From assembly GCA_900107365.1 (NCBI GenBank), contig FNPS01000001.1, forward strand, positions 1,054,001 through 1,118,000: DNA of 64,000 nt, in the 5' to 3' direction. This DNA is from Flavobacterium aquidurense (GTDB lineage: Bacteria; Bacteroidota; Bacteroidia; Flavobacteriales; Flavobacteriaceae). The translations under genes and the position numbers were made by a program. This document shows, piece by piece, positions 45,193-53,885 of the stretch (position 1 is the stretch's first letter; the number at the start of each line of letters is the position of its first letter). The notes under the pieces were generated by a model. The model ran no database searches, was not told the DNA's origin, and saw only the letters and a list, made by a program, of their open reading frames with translations.

Positions 45193-45978
45193 ATGCTGAA
45201 ATATATTTGCCTTTCTTTTTTTTATTTTGTCTGCGCAGTTTCTTCGGCCCAGACAGATAATTTAAATCAATTTTGGAATCAGTATGATTTTACAAGAGAT
45301 TTAAGTCAGAATTGGGTATTGCAGGGGGATGCCGGATTTGTGTCAAGCAGTACCCCGGATGACCCTAATATGTTTCACGGCATAACCCAGTATTACCTAA
45401 GGGGATGGATCCATTATTATGCGTTTGAAAAATGGAAATTTTCTGCTTTTATTTCTAATTATTCAAATAAAAACGTTCCTGAATTAAATCAAAAACAAGC
45501 ACGGGAATTCAGAACTGCCCTGCAGGCAACTTATAGTTTATATCAGTCTGCGGCTGTTAAAATTAACCTGCGGGCTAGATTCGAAGACAGGCATATGCAA
45601 ACTGATGAAAATTATATGGAAGCTGTAGAACGCCTCAGATTTCAGGTTAAGGCAGTGTGCCCACTATCAACGCTAGGGGTAAAAGTAAAAAAAATGTATG
45701 TTTTCGCTTCCGATGAACTGTTTTTTAAAACTAAAAGCCAGGTAAGTGGCCCGGAGGTATTTGACCGAAACAGGGCCATGGTGGGCTGTGGATTTGCTTT
45801 TTCAGAGGATATTAAAATTGAGGCGGCATACGCCAATGAAATCATGCCCCGAAGCGGAACAGACAAATTAGTAAATGCTTTTCAAGTCAAAGGGGTTTTT
45901 AATAATATATTTTCCCATTTATTAAAACCATTTAAAAGAAAAAAGAATGAGGTTGACCAGGGCGAAGGTGATTTATAG
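45193..45978 (+). CDS. DUF2490 family outer-membrane protein
   Basis: A 261-residue exported protein with signal peptide (ending SSAQTD) and the DUF2490 pattern: NQFWNQYDFTRDLSQNWVL at the start, repeated aromatic strands, and RARFEDRHM, a characteristic stretch with the conserved Arg-x-Glu. Probably an outer-membrane barrel of unknown role. The C-terminal tail (KPFKRKKNEVDQGEGDL) is charged and unusual for a barrel end. It is in line with the next AraC-type gene. Confidence 0.72.
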   Translation: MLKYICLSFFYFVCAVSSAQTDNLNQFWNQYDFTRDLSQNWVLQGDAGFVSSSTPDDPNMFHGITQYYLRGWIHYYAFEKWKFSAFISNYSNKNVPELNQKQAREFRTALQATYSLYQSAAVKINLRARFEDRHMQTDENYMEAVERLRFQVKAVCPLSTLGVKVKKMYVFASDELFFKTKSQVSGPEVFDRNRAMVGCGFAFSEDIKIEAAYANEIMPRSGTDKLVNAFQVKGVFNNIFSHLLKPFKRKKNEVDQGEGDL

Positions 45979-46079
45979 CTTAATTGGCAGCACTAGCTTA
46001 ATATCGTAAAAATTAGTTAGAAGTGACTGCTTGTGTTTTTCACTGCAAGGCATATCTTTAATAACATTAGATCAGAATT

Positions 46080-46469
46080 ATGGGATATGAAAAATTAACA
46101 TCAAAACAAAAGAAATATTATTTAGCAAAAATAGAAAGGGTCCTGGCCTCCAATAAGCTCTTTTTGCAAAATGATTTTTCTCTGCCGGATCTTGAAAAAG
46201 AAACAGGAATTAAGCTTCATACTATTTCGTATATAATTAATTCGCAAATCAATCATCATTTTACTGATTATATTAATTTAAAGAGAATTGATTATTTTAA
46301 AGGAAAAATTAACGATGCCGACTGGAAAGGTTTAACGCTCGAAAAAATGATCCAGGCTTGTGGCTTTAAGTCCAGGACCACGGGTTACAGGGCATTTAAA
46401 AAACATTTAGGCATTGCTCCTTCAGAATATTTAAAATTGTACAGAGTGCACAGCCCTAGGTCATATTGA
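46080..46469 (+). CDS. Stand-alone AraC-type DNA-binding protein
   Basis: A 129-residue protein that is essentially only an AraC/XylS helix-turn-helix domain (FSLPDLEKETGIKLHTISYIIN, then MIQACGFKSRTTGYRAFKKHLGIAPSEYL) with a short N-terminal helix. It resembles the C-terminal domain of large Bacteroidetes TPR/AraC sensors without the sensor part. It sits between two outer-membrane protein genes in the same orientation, 100 bp after one and 63 bp before the other, and could control them. ATG at 46080 follows a stop in frame. Confidence 0.82.
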   Translation: MGYEKLTSKQKKYYLAKIERVLASNKLFLQNDFSLPDLEKETGIKLHTISYIINSQINHHFTDYINLKRIDYFKGKINDADWKGLTLEKMIQACGFKSRTTGYRAFKKHLGIAPSEYLKLYRVHSPRSY

Positions 46470-46532
46470 AGCAATTATATAGGTTTAAGGTATTAGACAT
46501 AAATCAGGTTTTTTAAATTTAAAATTTTTCAT

Positions 46533-47096
46533 ATGCTGCAGACCAGATTCATTGAGTCATTAATTTTAATTTTTAGTTTAAGCCTTCTCTTCGGGGCTAA
46601 TTGCTTGGGACAGGAAACTAAGGAGTCATTTGATCCCCATCATCAGTTGTCTATTGTCCTTAGTCATGCCCATGTCTTTGATGGAAGAGATGATGAAGGA
46701 CATAGGGAAGTGCTGTCATTGCCCTCATGGGGAATTGATTATACCTATCATTTTACCCAGAAATGGGCTGCGGGTCTTCATACTGATTTTATTGTTGAAA
46801 AATTTGCAGTTCAAAAAAATCTGGCTAGCGGCCAGGAGAAAGAAACAATTGAACGCAGCTATCCGATTGCTCCGGCTATTGTGGGTATTTATAAGCTTAA
46901 TGAACATTGGAGTTTTTTACTTGGAATGGGTGGTGAATTTGCCAAAGAGGAGGATTTTCTGCTCACCAGGGCCGGTATTGAGTATGGATATGAACTGCCA
47001 AAAGGATGGGAGCTCTTGGGAAGTTTGGGTTATGATTTCAAATGGAATGCTTATGATACCTGGACCATTGGAATTGGAATAGGCAGGAGTTTTTGA
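46533..47096 (+). CDS. Predicted outer-membrane barrel protein of unknown function
   Basis: A 187-residue exported protein (signal peptide core LILIFSLSLLFGANCLGQ). The mature part has eight or so amphipathic strands (HQLSIVLSHAHVFDG, WGIDYTYHFTQKWAAGLHTDFI, YPIAPAIVGIYKLNEHWSFLLGMG, ending TIGIGIGRSF) consistent with a small OmpW/OmpA-size barrel. I do not recognise a named family. It follows the AraC-type gene by 63 bp. An overlapping frame at 46630 is a shadow. Confidence 0.6.
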   Translation: MLQTRFIESLILIFSLSLLFGANCLGQETKESFDPHHQLSIVLSHAHVFDGRDDEGHREVLSLPSWGIDYTYHFTQKWAAGLHTDFIVEKFAVQKNLASGQEKETIERSYPIAPAIVGIYKLNEHWSFLLGMGGEFAKEEDFLLTRAGIEYGYELPKGWELLGSLGYDFKWNAYDTWTIGIGIGRSF

Positions 47097-47160
47097 TGAA
47101 AAAAATGGGTTTCCTAAAACCGTAAGCAGTAGCCGGGGTGTATTTCATATTATTTTTTAT

Positions 47161-47302
47161 GTTTAATATTATTTTTAGGAGCTTTTCCCGCTATTCGTTC
47201 CACCCGAGCATAGCGAACTGGCGAAGCAATCTTTTGTGCCGAACACCGGGACAAAAGGATTTTCACTTCTATCGGGGCTAGGGCTGCCCGAGAGTCCTGT
47301 TT
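47161..47302 (+). repeat. Structured intergenic element, copy 2 (possibly Flavo-1-like RNA)
   Basis: Matches copy 1 (2911-3030) in GTTTAATATT, TTAGGAGCTTTTCCCGCTAT, the hairpin TTTTGTGCC / GGGACAAAA, and CTATCGGGGCTAGG. It carries an extra block of about 30 bases (CGTTCCACCCGAGCATAGCG...) before the hairpin. Strong GC contrast with its surroundings suggests a structured RNA or a mobile palindromic element. Confidence 0.55.
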
Positions 47303-47330
47303 TGTCCTGAAGATATAATATATGCTAACC

Positions 47331-47397
47331 TAAACTTCTTAGGCATTGATTTTGCTGGTTTTCTGGTTTTGTAAATTATCTTTTGCCACGATTTGAC
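47331..47397. repeat. Direct repeat, left copy, flanking chrA
   Basis: TAAACTTCTTAG (47331-47342) and TGCCACGATTTGAC (47384-47397) with exactly 41 bases between them. The same two blocks with the same 41-base spacing recur at 49156-49222 in the same orientation. On the minus strand it looks like the 3' end of a decayed coding sequence. Confidence 0.6.
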
Positions 47398-47631
47398 ACA
47401 AAACTTAAAACGTCACTTCTAAAATACTTTTTATCAAATATTGTAAATTTAAGTGATAGCGACCATCCGATTTCAATTTAAAGTCCGCCGGTGTGCCGGG
47501 CTCTTACAGGAGGATTACCGATAAGGACACTCACAAAATCCGGGTGAATAAATACGCTAGTAAGTGTTGGCGCCCACTTTGGAACCTTCAATTTTAGAAT
47601 TAACACTGTTAAACTAACAGAGACTTGCTGT

Positions 47632-48960
47632 TCAAAATAGTGCAAAATAACGCAGTAAACCATAAAGAACACTTATTACTATAAGGTACAGCATATTTAG
47701 CTTATAGTTTATAAGTAAAAACAGCGATAATAGAACCCATCCAAGTGACATCCAGTCAAAATTATGTAAAGCAATACCTTTGCCTGAAAACAAAATACCT
47801 TCTCCAAGATAAAAGGCAAGATTTATAATAACCCCGACAACAGCAGCGGTGATTAATGATAGAACGGCTTGTACGGTCTGATTTTTTTGGGATTTTTCAA
47901 TCAGTGGCGCGCCTATAAAAATCATGATAAAATTGGGAAGAAACGTAAAATAACTTGCTGTCAGAAGGCCAACAGTTCCCATAAGCAAAGAGCCGTTAAA
48001 GTGATTTAACCCTGCCATAAAACCTACATACGAGAGTACGATCACCAGCGGCCCGGGAGTGGTTTCGGCCAAAGCAAAACCATCTATCATTTGGGATTTG
48101 GAAAGCCAGGCCAGTTTATTTGTTACCAAATTGGCTACATAGGGAATCACAGTGTAAGATCCGCCAATGGTTAAAAATGCAGTTTGGGTAAAAAGCAAGG
48201 AAAGCTTTTGCCAAAATAGCGTATCGGTCAGCAGAAATGTTAGGCTTAAAAAGGGAACAAGCCAAAGAAATATAAAGACAACAGACTGCTTTATTATTGT
48301 TTTTAAAGATGTCTTGTGTGGGGTTTGATCACTATTTATATAGTATAAATCCTCATGATCTCGGGTCGTATTCTTTTCTTTTTTCAAGAGCATAACCCCT
48401 GGCACAGCAATACGAATTAGAACTGAAAAAAAGATGACCCCAAATAGTATTAAAGGAGTTGAAATATGAAGAAAATAGGAACAGGTAAATGAGCAAAAAG
48501 CAGCCGTATAATGTAAAAAAGTTGTTAATGATTTTTGTCCTACTTTCCACGTAGCAGAGATGATAATAGCCAGTACTGCGGGTTTTAAACCATTAAAAAC
48601 AGATCCCAGTAACGGGGTATTGCCATAAAGGGCATAGATAATACTCAGACACAAGAGAATAAACATAGAAGGTAATATAAAAAAAATACCTGATATAATG
48701 CCACCTTTAATTCCATGTAATTTCCACCCAAGATAAATTGCTAACTGATGAGCTTCCGGACCTGGCAAAATCATACAAGCATTAAGTGCACTAAAAAACT
48801 TCCTGTTACTAACCCATTTCTTTTTTTCGACCAGAAAATCATGCATAATGCTAACATGACCTGTTGTACCGCCAAAACTTATCCAACCTAGTATAAACCA
48901 AAAACGAATTGCCTCCGCAAAATTTGGCTGTTGAATTTTATTTTTTTTTAATGTTTGCAT
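47632..48960 (-). CDS. chrA: Chromate efflux transporter ChrA
   Basis: A 442-residue inner-membrane protein of the CHR family with two homologous halves of about six membrane segments. Family motifs are present: FILGWISFGGTTGHVSIMHD at the N-terminus, LNACMILPGPEAHQLAIYLG, and in the second half FLTIGGSYTVIPYV and ALAETTPGPLVIVLSYVGF. It pumps chromate out by proton exchange. It stands alone without chrB, between two direct repeats, with a -7 element and an inverted repeat in its leader. The C-terminal hydrophobic tail is complete. Confidence 0.92.
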   Translation of the reverse strand: MQTLKKNKIQQPNFAEAIRFWFILGWISFGGTTGHVSIMHDFLVEKKKWVSNRKFFSALNACMILPGPEAHQLAIYLGWKLHGIKGGIISGIFFILPSMFILLCLSIIYALYGNTPLLGSVFNGLKPAVLAIIISATWKVGQKSLTTFLHYTAAFCSFTCSYFLHISTPLILFGVIFFSVLIRIAVPGVMLLKKEKNTTRDHEDLYYINSDQTPHKTSLKTIIKQSVVFIFLWLVPFLSLTFLLTDTLFWQKLSLLFTQTAFLTIGGSYTVIPYVANLVTNKLAWLSKSQMIDGFALAETTPGPLVIVLSYVGFMAGLNHFNGSLLMGTVGLLTASYFTFLPNFIMIFIGAPLIEKSQKNQTVQAVLSLITAAVVGVIINLAFYLGEGILFSGKGIALHNFDWMSLGWVLLSLFLLINYKLNMLYLIVISVLYGLLRYFALF

Positions 48961-49017
48961 TTATGTAGGTTTTCCAATTTGGCTTATTTACGAACCAATT
49001 CTTATATGAAGTTTGGA

Positions 49018-49054
49018 CCTTGTTTACTTTGCACTTCCGTAAGTGTAAGCAAGG
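49018..49054. promoter_or_regulatory. Inverted repeat in the chrA leader
   Basis: Outer arms CCTTG (49018-49022) and CAAGG (49050-49054), inner arms GCACTT and AAGTG around CCGT. It lies between the -7 element (49067-49074) and the chrA start codon at 48960, so it would form in the leader RNA or act as a repressor site. Confidence 0.4.
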
Positions 49055-49066
49055 TTTTTCGAGTTG

Positions 49067-49074
49067 CAAAGTTA
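49067..49074 (-). promoter_or_regulatory. -7 promoter element of chrA
   Basis: Minus strand TAACTTTG followed by CA, an exact TAnnTTTG match, about 107 bp before the chrA ATG. The same ten bases precede the TetX-like gene. No clear -33 element is visible. Confidence 0.45.
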
Positions 49075-49126
49075 AGTAAGTTATTAGGTTTGCAGTAATC
49101 TCTTAAAAAGTTCTTTATTACTATAG

Positions 49127-49360
49127 TTAGAAAATTGATTGTAAAGTTTCAAATCTAAACTTCTTAGTCCTTATTTGGCCAGGAATCTTTTTTTTTAAAG
49201 CATTTTTGTGCCACGATTTGACCAAAGTGCTTAAATTACCCTTTTTAGCTTCTATCTGCTCAAAAAAACTTAAACTATCTAAAATGAATGCTGTAGTTCT
49301 GGTATATTTGATATATTCGAAGCCAAAATTGGTTGAAGTTAACCACACAACCATGCTCAT
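49127..49360 (-). pseudogene. Short frame, probably a decayed gene end
   Basis: A 77-codon frame (VVWLTSTNFGFEYIKYTRTT, SFFEQIEAKKGNLSTLVKSW) with no signal peptide or recognised family. Its 3' part coincides with the direct repeat at 49156-49222, whose other copy at 47331 has stops in the matching frame. I read both as leftovers of the same type of gene. It may be an expressed small protein, but there is no visible promoter. Confidence 0.3.
49156..49222. repeat. Direct repeat, right copy, flanking chrA
   Basis: TAAACTTCTTAG (49156-49167) and TGCCACGATTTGAC (49209-49222), again 41 bases apart and in the same orientation as the copy at 47331. The two copies are 1825 bp apart and enclose chrA with its promoter. 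Confidence 0.6.
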
Positions 49361-49527
49361 GGTGCCAAAGTAGGTTAAAGAGTGTCAATAAGTCACCTAC
49401 GGTAGAATAATTTTAATAAGAGTATTGCTAATCAGCAAAGTGTTAGAACCGTGTTAAATTTTTGCTATTTATAAATTTGGAAAAGAAAAGTCAAGATTTG
49501 TGCTACTCAATTGTATTTCAACCCTAC

Positions 49528-49535
49528 TAAATTTG
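49528..49535 (+). promoter_or_regulatory. -7 promoter element before the small secreted protein gene
   Basis: TAAATTTG, an exact TAnnTTTG match, 43 bp before the ATG at 49579. A TTG lies 14 bases upstream, closer than usual. Confidence 0.45.
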
Positions 49536-49578
49536 CAAGTACAAAAGGAACAATCCTATAATAATAGAAGTCTTCACG

Positions 49579-49968
49579 ATGAAGTTAGCGTATATTCTTT
49601 TTTTGCAAATTTGCCTCTTAACTATCCCAAATAGTTATAGTAATGGTATTGTAAATAGGGTGAATAGTCATGCGGTAACTGAATCCGTTTTTAGTACTTC
49701 AACTACAGCTAAGACTACATTTGAAAAAGCATTTTCAGATTCTGATGATTTAAAATTTGTTTTATTTGAGAATACTTCTGAAACAGAAAAATGCAGCAAC
49801 CCTTTACTTGCACCTCTACTTTATTTAAATAAAAGCTTAAGGGACAGTTGTTTTGTTTGCACAGAAAGTGCGAAATTAAATAATAAAGGGTTATTGGAGC
49901 GAAACTTTACTCCTTTTCGAAACATGTCAAGAAATATCCTATTTCACAGCTTTAAAATCCACTTTTAA
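49579..49968 (+). CDS. Small secreted protein of unknown function
   Basis: A 129-residue protein with a signal peptide (YILFLQICLLTIPNSYSN). The mature part is polar, rich in Ser/Thr/Asn and contains a C-x-x-C pair (DSCFVCTESA). No family is recognised. It has its own -7 element and lies 330 bp upstream of ureA in the same orientation. A link to urease is possible but unsupported. Confidence 0.5.
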   Translation: MKLAYILFLQICLLTIPNSYSNGIVNRVNSHAVTESVFSTSTTAKTTFEKAFSDSDDLKFVLFENTSETEKCSNPLLAPLLYLNKSLRDSCFVCTESAKLNNKGLLERNFTPFRNMSRNILFHSFKIHF

Positions 49969-50298
49969 TTCTTTTTAAACTGCTTAGCTGCAATTTAGTG
50001 TACTAGATTTATGGTAAAAATGAAGTTTTTTATCGTGAATGAAAAGACGTGCCAACATTTAAATGGAGAATAAAAATTACTTATTTCTCATTACACTTTG
50101 CAGTAAACAAGACAGTTGCAGGTCTTTTTATAAATGCATCACCAGTTTATCTAAATAAAATTCTATTTAGAAAGCGCAACTATTGCCTACACTTCAACCT
50201 ATTTTTTATTGCATCTGAAAAAATCATAATTGATCTAAAAAGACTCAGTTATGGAGCTTTCAATGTTACACGTTATTTTTTAACTAAAATATTTTATT
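49969..50298. other. Upstream region of the urease operon
   Basis: 330 bp that must hold the urease promoter. No exact TAnnTTTG, no nickel or cobalt riboswitch fold and no long palindrome are visible. A 91-codon frame at 50049-50324 overlaps the ureA start, has low-complexity composition and is rejected. Confidence 0.5.
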
Positions 50299-50601
50299 AT
50301 GCATTTAACACCAAGAGAAATTGAGAAACTAATGCTGCATACAGCTGGCGAATTAGCTCAAAAAAGGAAAGCCCGTGGCTTAAAACTAAATTATCCTGAA
50401 ACCATTGCTCTTATTAGCAGTGAATTGATGGAATGTGCACGCGATGGCAAAACAGTAGCCGAGTTAATGCAATATGGCGCGACACTGCTTCGAAGAGAAG
50501 ATGTAATGGAAGGCGTTGCGGAAATGATTCATGATATTCAAATTGAAGCTACATTTCCTGATGGCACCAAACTAGTAACTGTGCACAATCCTGTGCGATA
50601 A
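50299..50601 (+). CDS. ureA: Urease gamma subunit
   Basis: The smallest structural subunit of urease, which hydrolyses urea to ammonia and carbamate. The 100-residue length and sequence are canonical: [41 protein letters not shown], [21 protein letters not shown] region and the end [11 protein letters not shown]. First of a long urease operon, 19 bp upstream of ureB. Confidence 0.97.
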   Translation: MHLTPREIEKLMLHTAGELAQKRKARGLKLNYPETIALISSELMECARDGKTVAELMQYGATLLRREDVMEGVAEMIHDIQIEATFPDGTKLVTVHNPVR

Positions 50602-50620
50602 ACTTAAAAAAAACATAGCG

Positions 50621-50992
50621 ATGATTCCAGGAGAAATTATATTAAAAGATAGTGCTATTATTTGTAATGATAGCCGTGAAACGTTAACTGTAAAAGTTAC
50701 CAATACCGGAGACAGACCAATCCAGGTAGGTTCCCATTTTCACTTTTTTGAAGTGAACAGAATGATGTCATTTGACAGAGAAAAAGCATTCGGAATGCGA
50801 TTAAACATTATTGCCAGTACAGCAGTGAGATTTGAGCCAGGAGAAGAGAAAGAAGTTGAACTGACTGAGTTTGGCGGAAACCAGCGACTTTTTGGACACA
50901 ACAACTTAGTAGATGGAGACTTATCTCCGCATAACAAAGCTGTTGCATTAGAACGTTTAAAAGAAGGCGAATTTAAAAATGTGAAATCATGA
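50621..50992 (+). CDS. ureB: Urease beta subunit
   Basis: A 123-residue structural subunit. Canonical motifs: IPGEIILKD at the start, [46 protein letters not shown], and [11 protein letters not shown]. Its stop overlaps the ureC start by four bases (ATGA), which implies translational coupling. Confidence 0.97.
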   Translation: MIPGEIILKDSAIICNDSRETLTVKVTNTGDRPIQVGSHFHFFEVNRMMSFDREKAFGMRLNIIASTAVRFEPGEEKEVELTEFGGNQRLFGHNNLVDGDLSPHNKAVALERLKEGEFKNVKS

Positions 50993-52710
50993 GTTTAGAG
51001 GTAACTAGAAAAAATTATACGAGTATTTTTGGTCCAACTGTTGGAGATCAAATACGTTTAGGAGATACAGAGCTTATTATAGAAATTGAAAAAGATTTCT
51101 GCTCTTATGGAGACGAAGCAAAATTTGGAGGCGGAAAAACAGTTAGAGACGGTATGTGCCAATCTTCTACTGCTTTGCGTGATGAAGGTGTTCTAGATTT
51201 TGTAATTACTGGTGCGACAATTATTGACCACTGGGGAATTGTAAAAGGAGATATTGGTATTAAAGATGGGAAAATTGTTGGAGTTGGTAGAGCGGGAAAT
51301 CCTGATACCATGGACAATATCACACCAGGCATGATTATCGGAGCTTCAACAGAAGTTCATGGAGGACATGGATATATTGTTACAGCTGGAGGAATTGATA
51401 CGCACATACACTTTATTAGTCCTACTCAAATTGAAACAGCTTTGTACAGTGGTGTTACTACCATGATCGGTGGTGGAACTGGCCCTGCTGATGGAACAAA
51501 TGCTACAACAGTTACTCCAGGAAAACACAACATCAAAAGAATGTTACAGGCTGCAGAAGCATTTCCTGTAAACGTTGGTTTTTTCGGAAAAGGAAATGTG
51601 GCTACAGAAGCTCCAATTGAAGAACAAATCGAAGCAGGAGCCTTAGGAGTAAAAATCCATGAAGATTGGGGGGCAACTCCAGCTGTAATTGATGCTTCTT
51701 TAAAAGCGGCAGATAAATATGATGTGCAGGTAGCCATTCATACCGATACGCTTAATGAAGGAGGATTTCTTGAAGATACCATGAATGCTATTGCAGGACG
51801 TGTTATCCACACCTTCCATACCGAAGGAGCAGGTGGTGGCCATGCGCCTGATATTATCAAGGCGGCAATGTATCCAAATGTATTGCCAGCATCTACAAAT
51901 CCAACCAGACCTTATACAACAAATACTATCGATGAACATTTGGATATGTTGATGGTTTGTCATCATTTGAGTCCGCAAATCCCGGAAGATGTGGCTTTTG
52001 CCGATTCGCGTATTCGCCCTGAAACTATTGCTGCAGAAGATGTGCTTCAAGATATGGGAGTGTTCAGTATCATGAGTTCTGATTCTCAGGCTATGGGACG
52101 TGTAGGTGAAGTAATTACCCGTACTTGGCAAACGGCAGATAAGATGAAGAAACAGAAAGGTCATTTAGCCGAAGATGCAGCAAACAAAAACGACAACTAT
52201 CGCGCAAAAAGATATGTGTCTAAATACACAATTAATCCTGCAATCGCGCACGGAATTTCTAATTATGTTGGGTCAATAGAAGCAGGCAAAATTGCTGACT
52301 TGGTAATTTGGAAACCTTCATTATTTGGAGTGAAGCCAGAAATTATCGTAAAAGGAGGTTTTATTGCCGCAAGCAAAATGGGGGATGCTAATGCTTCTAT
52401 TCCAACACCGCAGCCTATTATTATGCGTAATATGTTTGGAACGTATGGAAAAGCATTGACTAAAACGGTTTTTACCTTTGTTTCTCAGGCAAGTATTGAT
52501 AATAATATTGCCGAAGAATATGGTTTGGAAAAGAAATTGTTAGCTGTTTCAAATTGCAGAAACATTGGCAAGGCTGATATGATTCATAACAACGCAACTC
52601 CGGAGATCATGGTAAATGCTGAAAACTATACCGTGACAATCGATGGAGAAAAAATCACCTGCGAACCAGTGGATAAACTTCCACTGGCACAATTATACTA
52701 TTTATTTTAA
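50989..52710 (+). CDS. ureC: Urease alpha (catalytic) subunit
   Basis: The 573-residue catalytic subunit with a two-nickel centre. Visible ligands: His139 and His141 in DTHIHF, the carbamylated Lys222 in GVKIHEDWG, and the mobile flap Cys324-His325-His326 in MVCHHLSP. The order [28 protein letters not shown] and [13 protein letters not shown] is complete and typical. It ends [10 protein letters not shown], as ureases do. The separate A, B and C subunits are the usual bacterial arrangement. Confidence 0.98.
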   Translation: MSLEVTRKNYTSIFGPTVGDQIRLGDTELIIEIEKDFCSYGDEAKFGGGKTVRDGMCQSSTALRDEGVLDFVITGATIIDHWGIVKGDIGIKDGKIVGVGRAGNPDTMDNITPGMIIGASTEVHGGHGYIVTAGGIDTHIHFISPTQIETALYSGVTTMIGGGTGPADGTNATTVTPGKHNIKRMLQAAEAFPVNVGFFGKGNVATEAPIEEQIEAGALGVKIHEDWGATPAVIDASLKAADKYDVQVAIHTDTLNEGGFLEDTMNAIAGRVIHTFHTEGAGGGHAPDIIKAAMYPNVLPASTNPTRPYTTNTIDEHLDMLMVCHHLSPQIPEDVAFADSRIRPETIAAEDVLQDMGVFSIMSSDSQAMGRVGEVITRTWQTADKMKKQKGHLAEDAANKNDNYRAKRYVSKYTINPAIAHGISNYVGSIEAGKIADLVIWKPSLFGVKPEIIVKGGFIAASKMGDANASIPTPQPIIMRNMFGTYGKALTKTVFTFVSQASIDNNIAEEYGLEKKLLAVSNCRNIGKADMIHNNATPEIMVNAENYTVTIDGEKITCEPVDKLPLAQLYYLF

Positions 52711-52731
52711 TTAATAACTCTTATTCTACTT

Positions 52732-52763
52732 CTTACTGCGGCAATTCATTTTGTTGCAGTAAG
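52732..52763 (+). terminator. Hairpin inside the urease operon after ureC
   Basis: Arms CTTACTGC and GCAGTAAG, extended by CAA/TTG pairs around TTCATT, 21 bp after the ureC stop and 31 bp before the next gene. There is no T tract. It probably stabilises the ureABC message or reduces read-through into the accessory genes. Confidence 0.5.
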
Positions 52764-52794
52764 ATTAGGGATAAAAACCTCAAAAAAGAATTTT

Positions 52795-53382
52795 ATGAAT
52801 AATTGGAAAATTAATTTGGGTTTTATTCTTTTTCTAGTATGTGCCAGTCTTACAACGGTTCGTGCACAAAAAGGATCTTTAATGCTTTATGGTTCTTTAA
52901 CTTATAAAGATAATAATAATACGGGAAGTAGTTTTGGTGCAAATCCAATTGGGGTGGGATATTTTTTTAATGATCATGTTGTTGCAGGGATGAATTTTGC
53001 TTTTGATCAAGAGAAAAACGCAGCAGGAAATCTTACCGACTCTAAACACGAAATCGGTCCTTTTTACAGTGACTCTTGGAGTATCGGAGATCATTTTGCC
53101 ATTATCGCTCAGGCTGACGCGCATTATGTATGGGGAAATACGCTTATGAATACTCCAGGATCTTATAGCTATAACGGTTATCTGGGAAGAATCTATCCAA
53201 TTGTAGCCGTACTTCTTGGTCATGGATGGGCACTAAAAGCGAAGTTCTGTGAATTATCATATGAAAATACTACAGGAAATGATGCAAATAAAACGAGTAA
53301 TCGAACATTTGTTGCCGGAATAAATGGATCAACATTCGGATTAGGAGTTTCAAAAAACATTTCCCTTAAAAAATCGAAATAA
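52795..53382 (+). CDS. Predicted outer-membrane barrel protein inside the urease operon
   Basis: A 195-residue exported protein (signal peptide ending VRAQKG). Strands such as GSLMLYGSLTYKD, IGVGYFFNDHVVAGMNFAFD and FGLGVSKNISLKK suggest a small outer-membrane barrel. It is inserted between ureC and ureE, and its stop overlaps the ureE start (TAATG), so it is translationally coupled to the accessory genes. It is not a known urease accessory protein; a role in urea or nickel entry is inference. Eight-strand barrels of this size are usually not open pores. Confidence 0.65.
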   Translation: MNNWKINLGFILFLVCASLTTVRAQKGSLMLYGSLTYKDNNNTGSSFGANPIGVGYFFNDHVVAGMNFAFDQEKNAAGNLTDSKHEIGPFYSDSWSIGDHFAIIAQADAHYVWGNTLMNTPGSYSYNGYLGRIYPIVAVLLGHGWALKAKFCELSYENTTGNDANKTSNRTFVAGINGSTFGLGVSKNISLKKSK

Positions 53383-53885
53383 TGATTATACAACAGATAA
53401 TAGGTAATACAAAAACACATTCAATTGAAGGTCTTGAGATCGATCTTCTCGAAATTGAGTGGTTTGAAACTACTAAGAGAATTCAGCGCAAGCGAACAAA
53501 TTCAGGATTAGAAATTGCGATTAAGTTTATTCAGGAAGGTCAGCGATTGAATCAAGATGATATTCTTTATCAAGATGATAAAAAAGCAGTCGTTGTAAAC
53601 ATTAAACCTTGCGAAGCGATTGTAATGACACCTTCATCTTTATTAGAAATGGGTACGATTTGTTATGAAATTGGAAACAAGCATCTTCCATTATTTATTC
53701 AAAATAATCAGATTATGATGCCTTTTGAAATGCCAATGTTTAGATGGCTTGAAGCGAGTGGTTATAAACCAGAAAAACAGGAGATTAAGCTCTTGCATTT
53801 GCTAAAATCAAATGTAGCACCTCATGGTCACGGAAATTCGTCTCTTTTTACAAAAATCCTAAACATGGCTTCTTCAAATGACTAA
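53382..53885 (+). CDS. ureE: Urease accessory protein UreE, nickel chaperone
   Basis: A 167-residue metallochaperone that delivers nickel to the UreFGD-urease complex. The N-terminal domain (LEIEWFETTKRIQRKRTNSG, GLEIAIKF) and the C-terminal metal-binding domain (ICYEIGNKHLPLFI, a conserved His) match the family. The C-terminus has a short HGHG (VAPHGHGNSS) rather than a long histidine tail. It overlaps its upstream neighbour by one base and ureF by eight. Confidence 0.92.
   Translation: MIIQQIIGNTKTHSIEGLEIDLLEIEWFETTKRIQRKRTNSGLEIAIKFIQEGQRLNQDDILYQDDKKAVVVNIKPCEAIVMTPSSLLEMGTICYEIGNKHLPLFIQNNQIMMPFEMPMFRWLEASGYKPEKQEIKLLHLLKSNVAPHGHGNSSLFTKILNMASSND

Noticed and set aside
46630..47082. 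150-codon frame overlapping the barrel gene at 46533
   Set aside because: Shadow frame; the overlapping gene has a signal peptide and barrel pattern, this one has neither.
50049..50324. 91-codon frame upstream of and overlapping ureA
   Set aside because: Low-complexity, Phe/Asn/Lys-rich translation, no family, and it overlaps the ureA start; most likely the urease promoter and leader.
51426..52164. Minus-strand frames inside ureC
   Set aside because: Antisense shadows caused by codon bias of a highly conserved gene.
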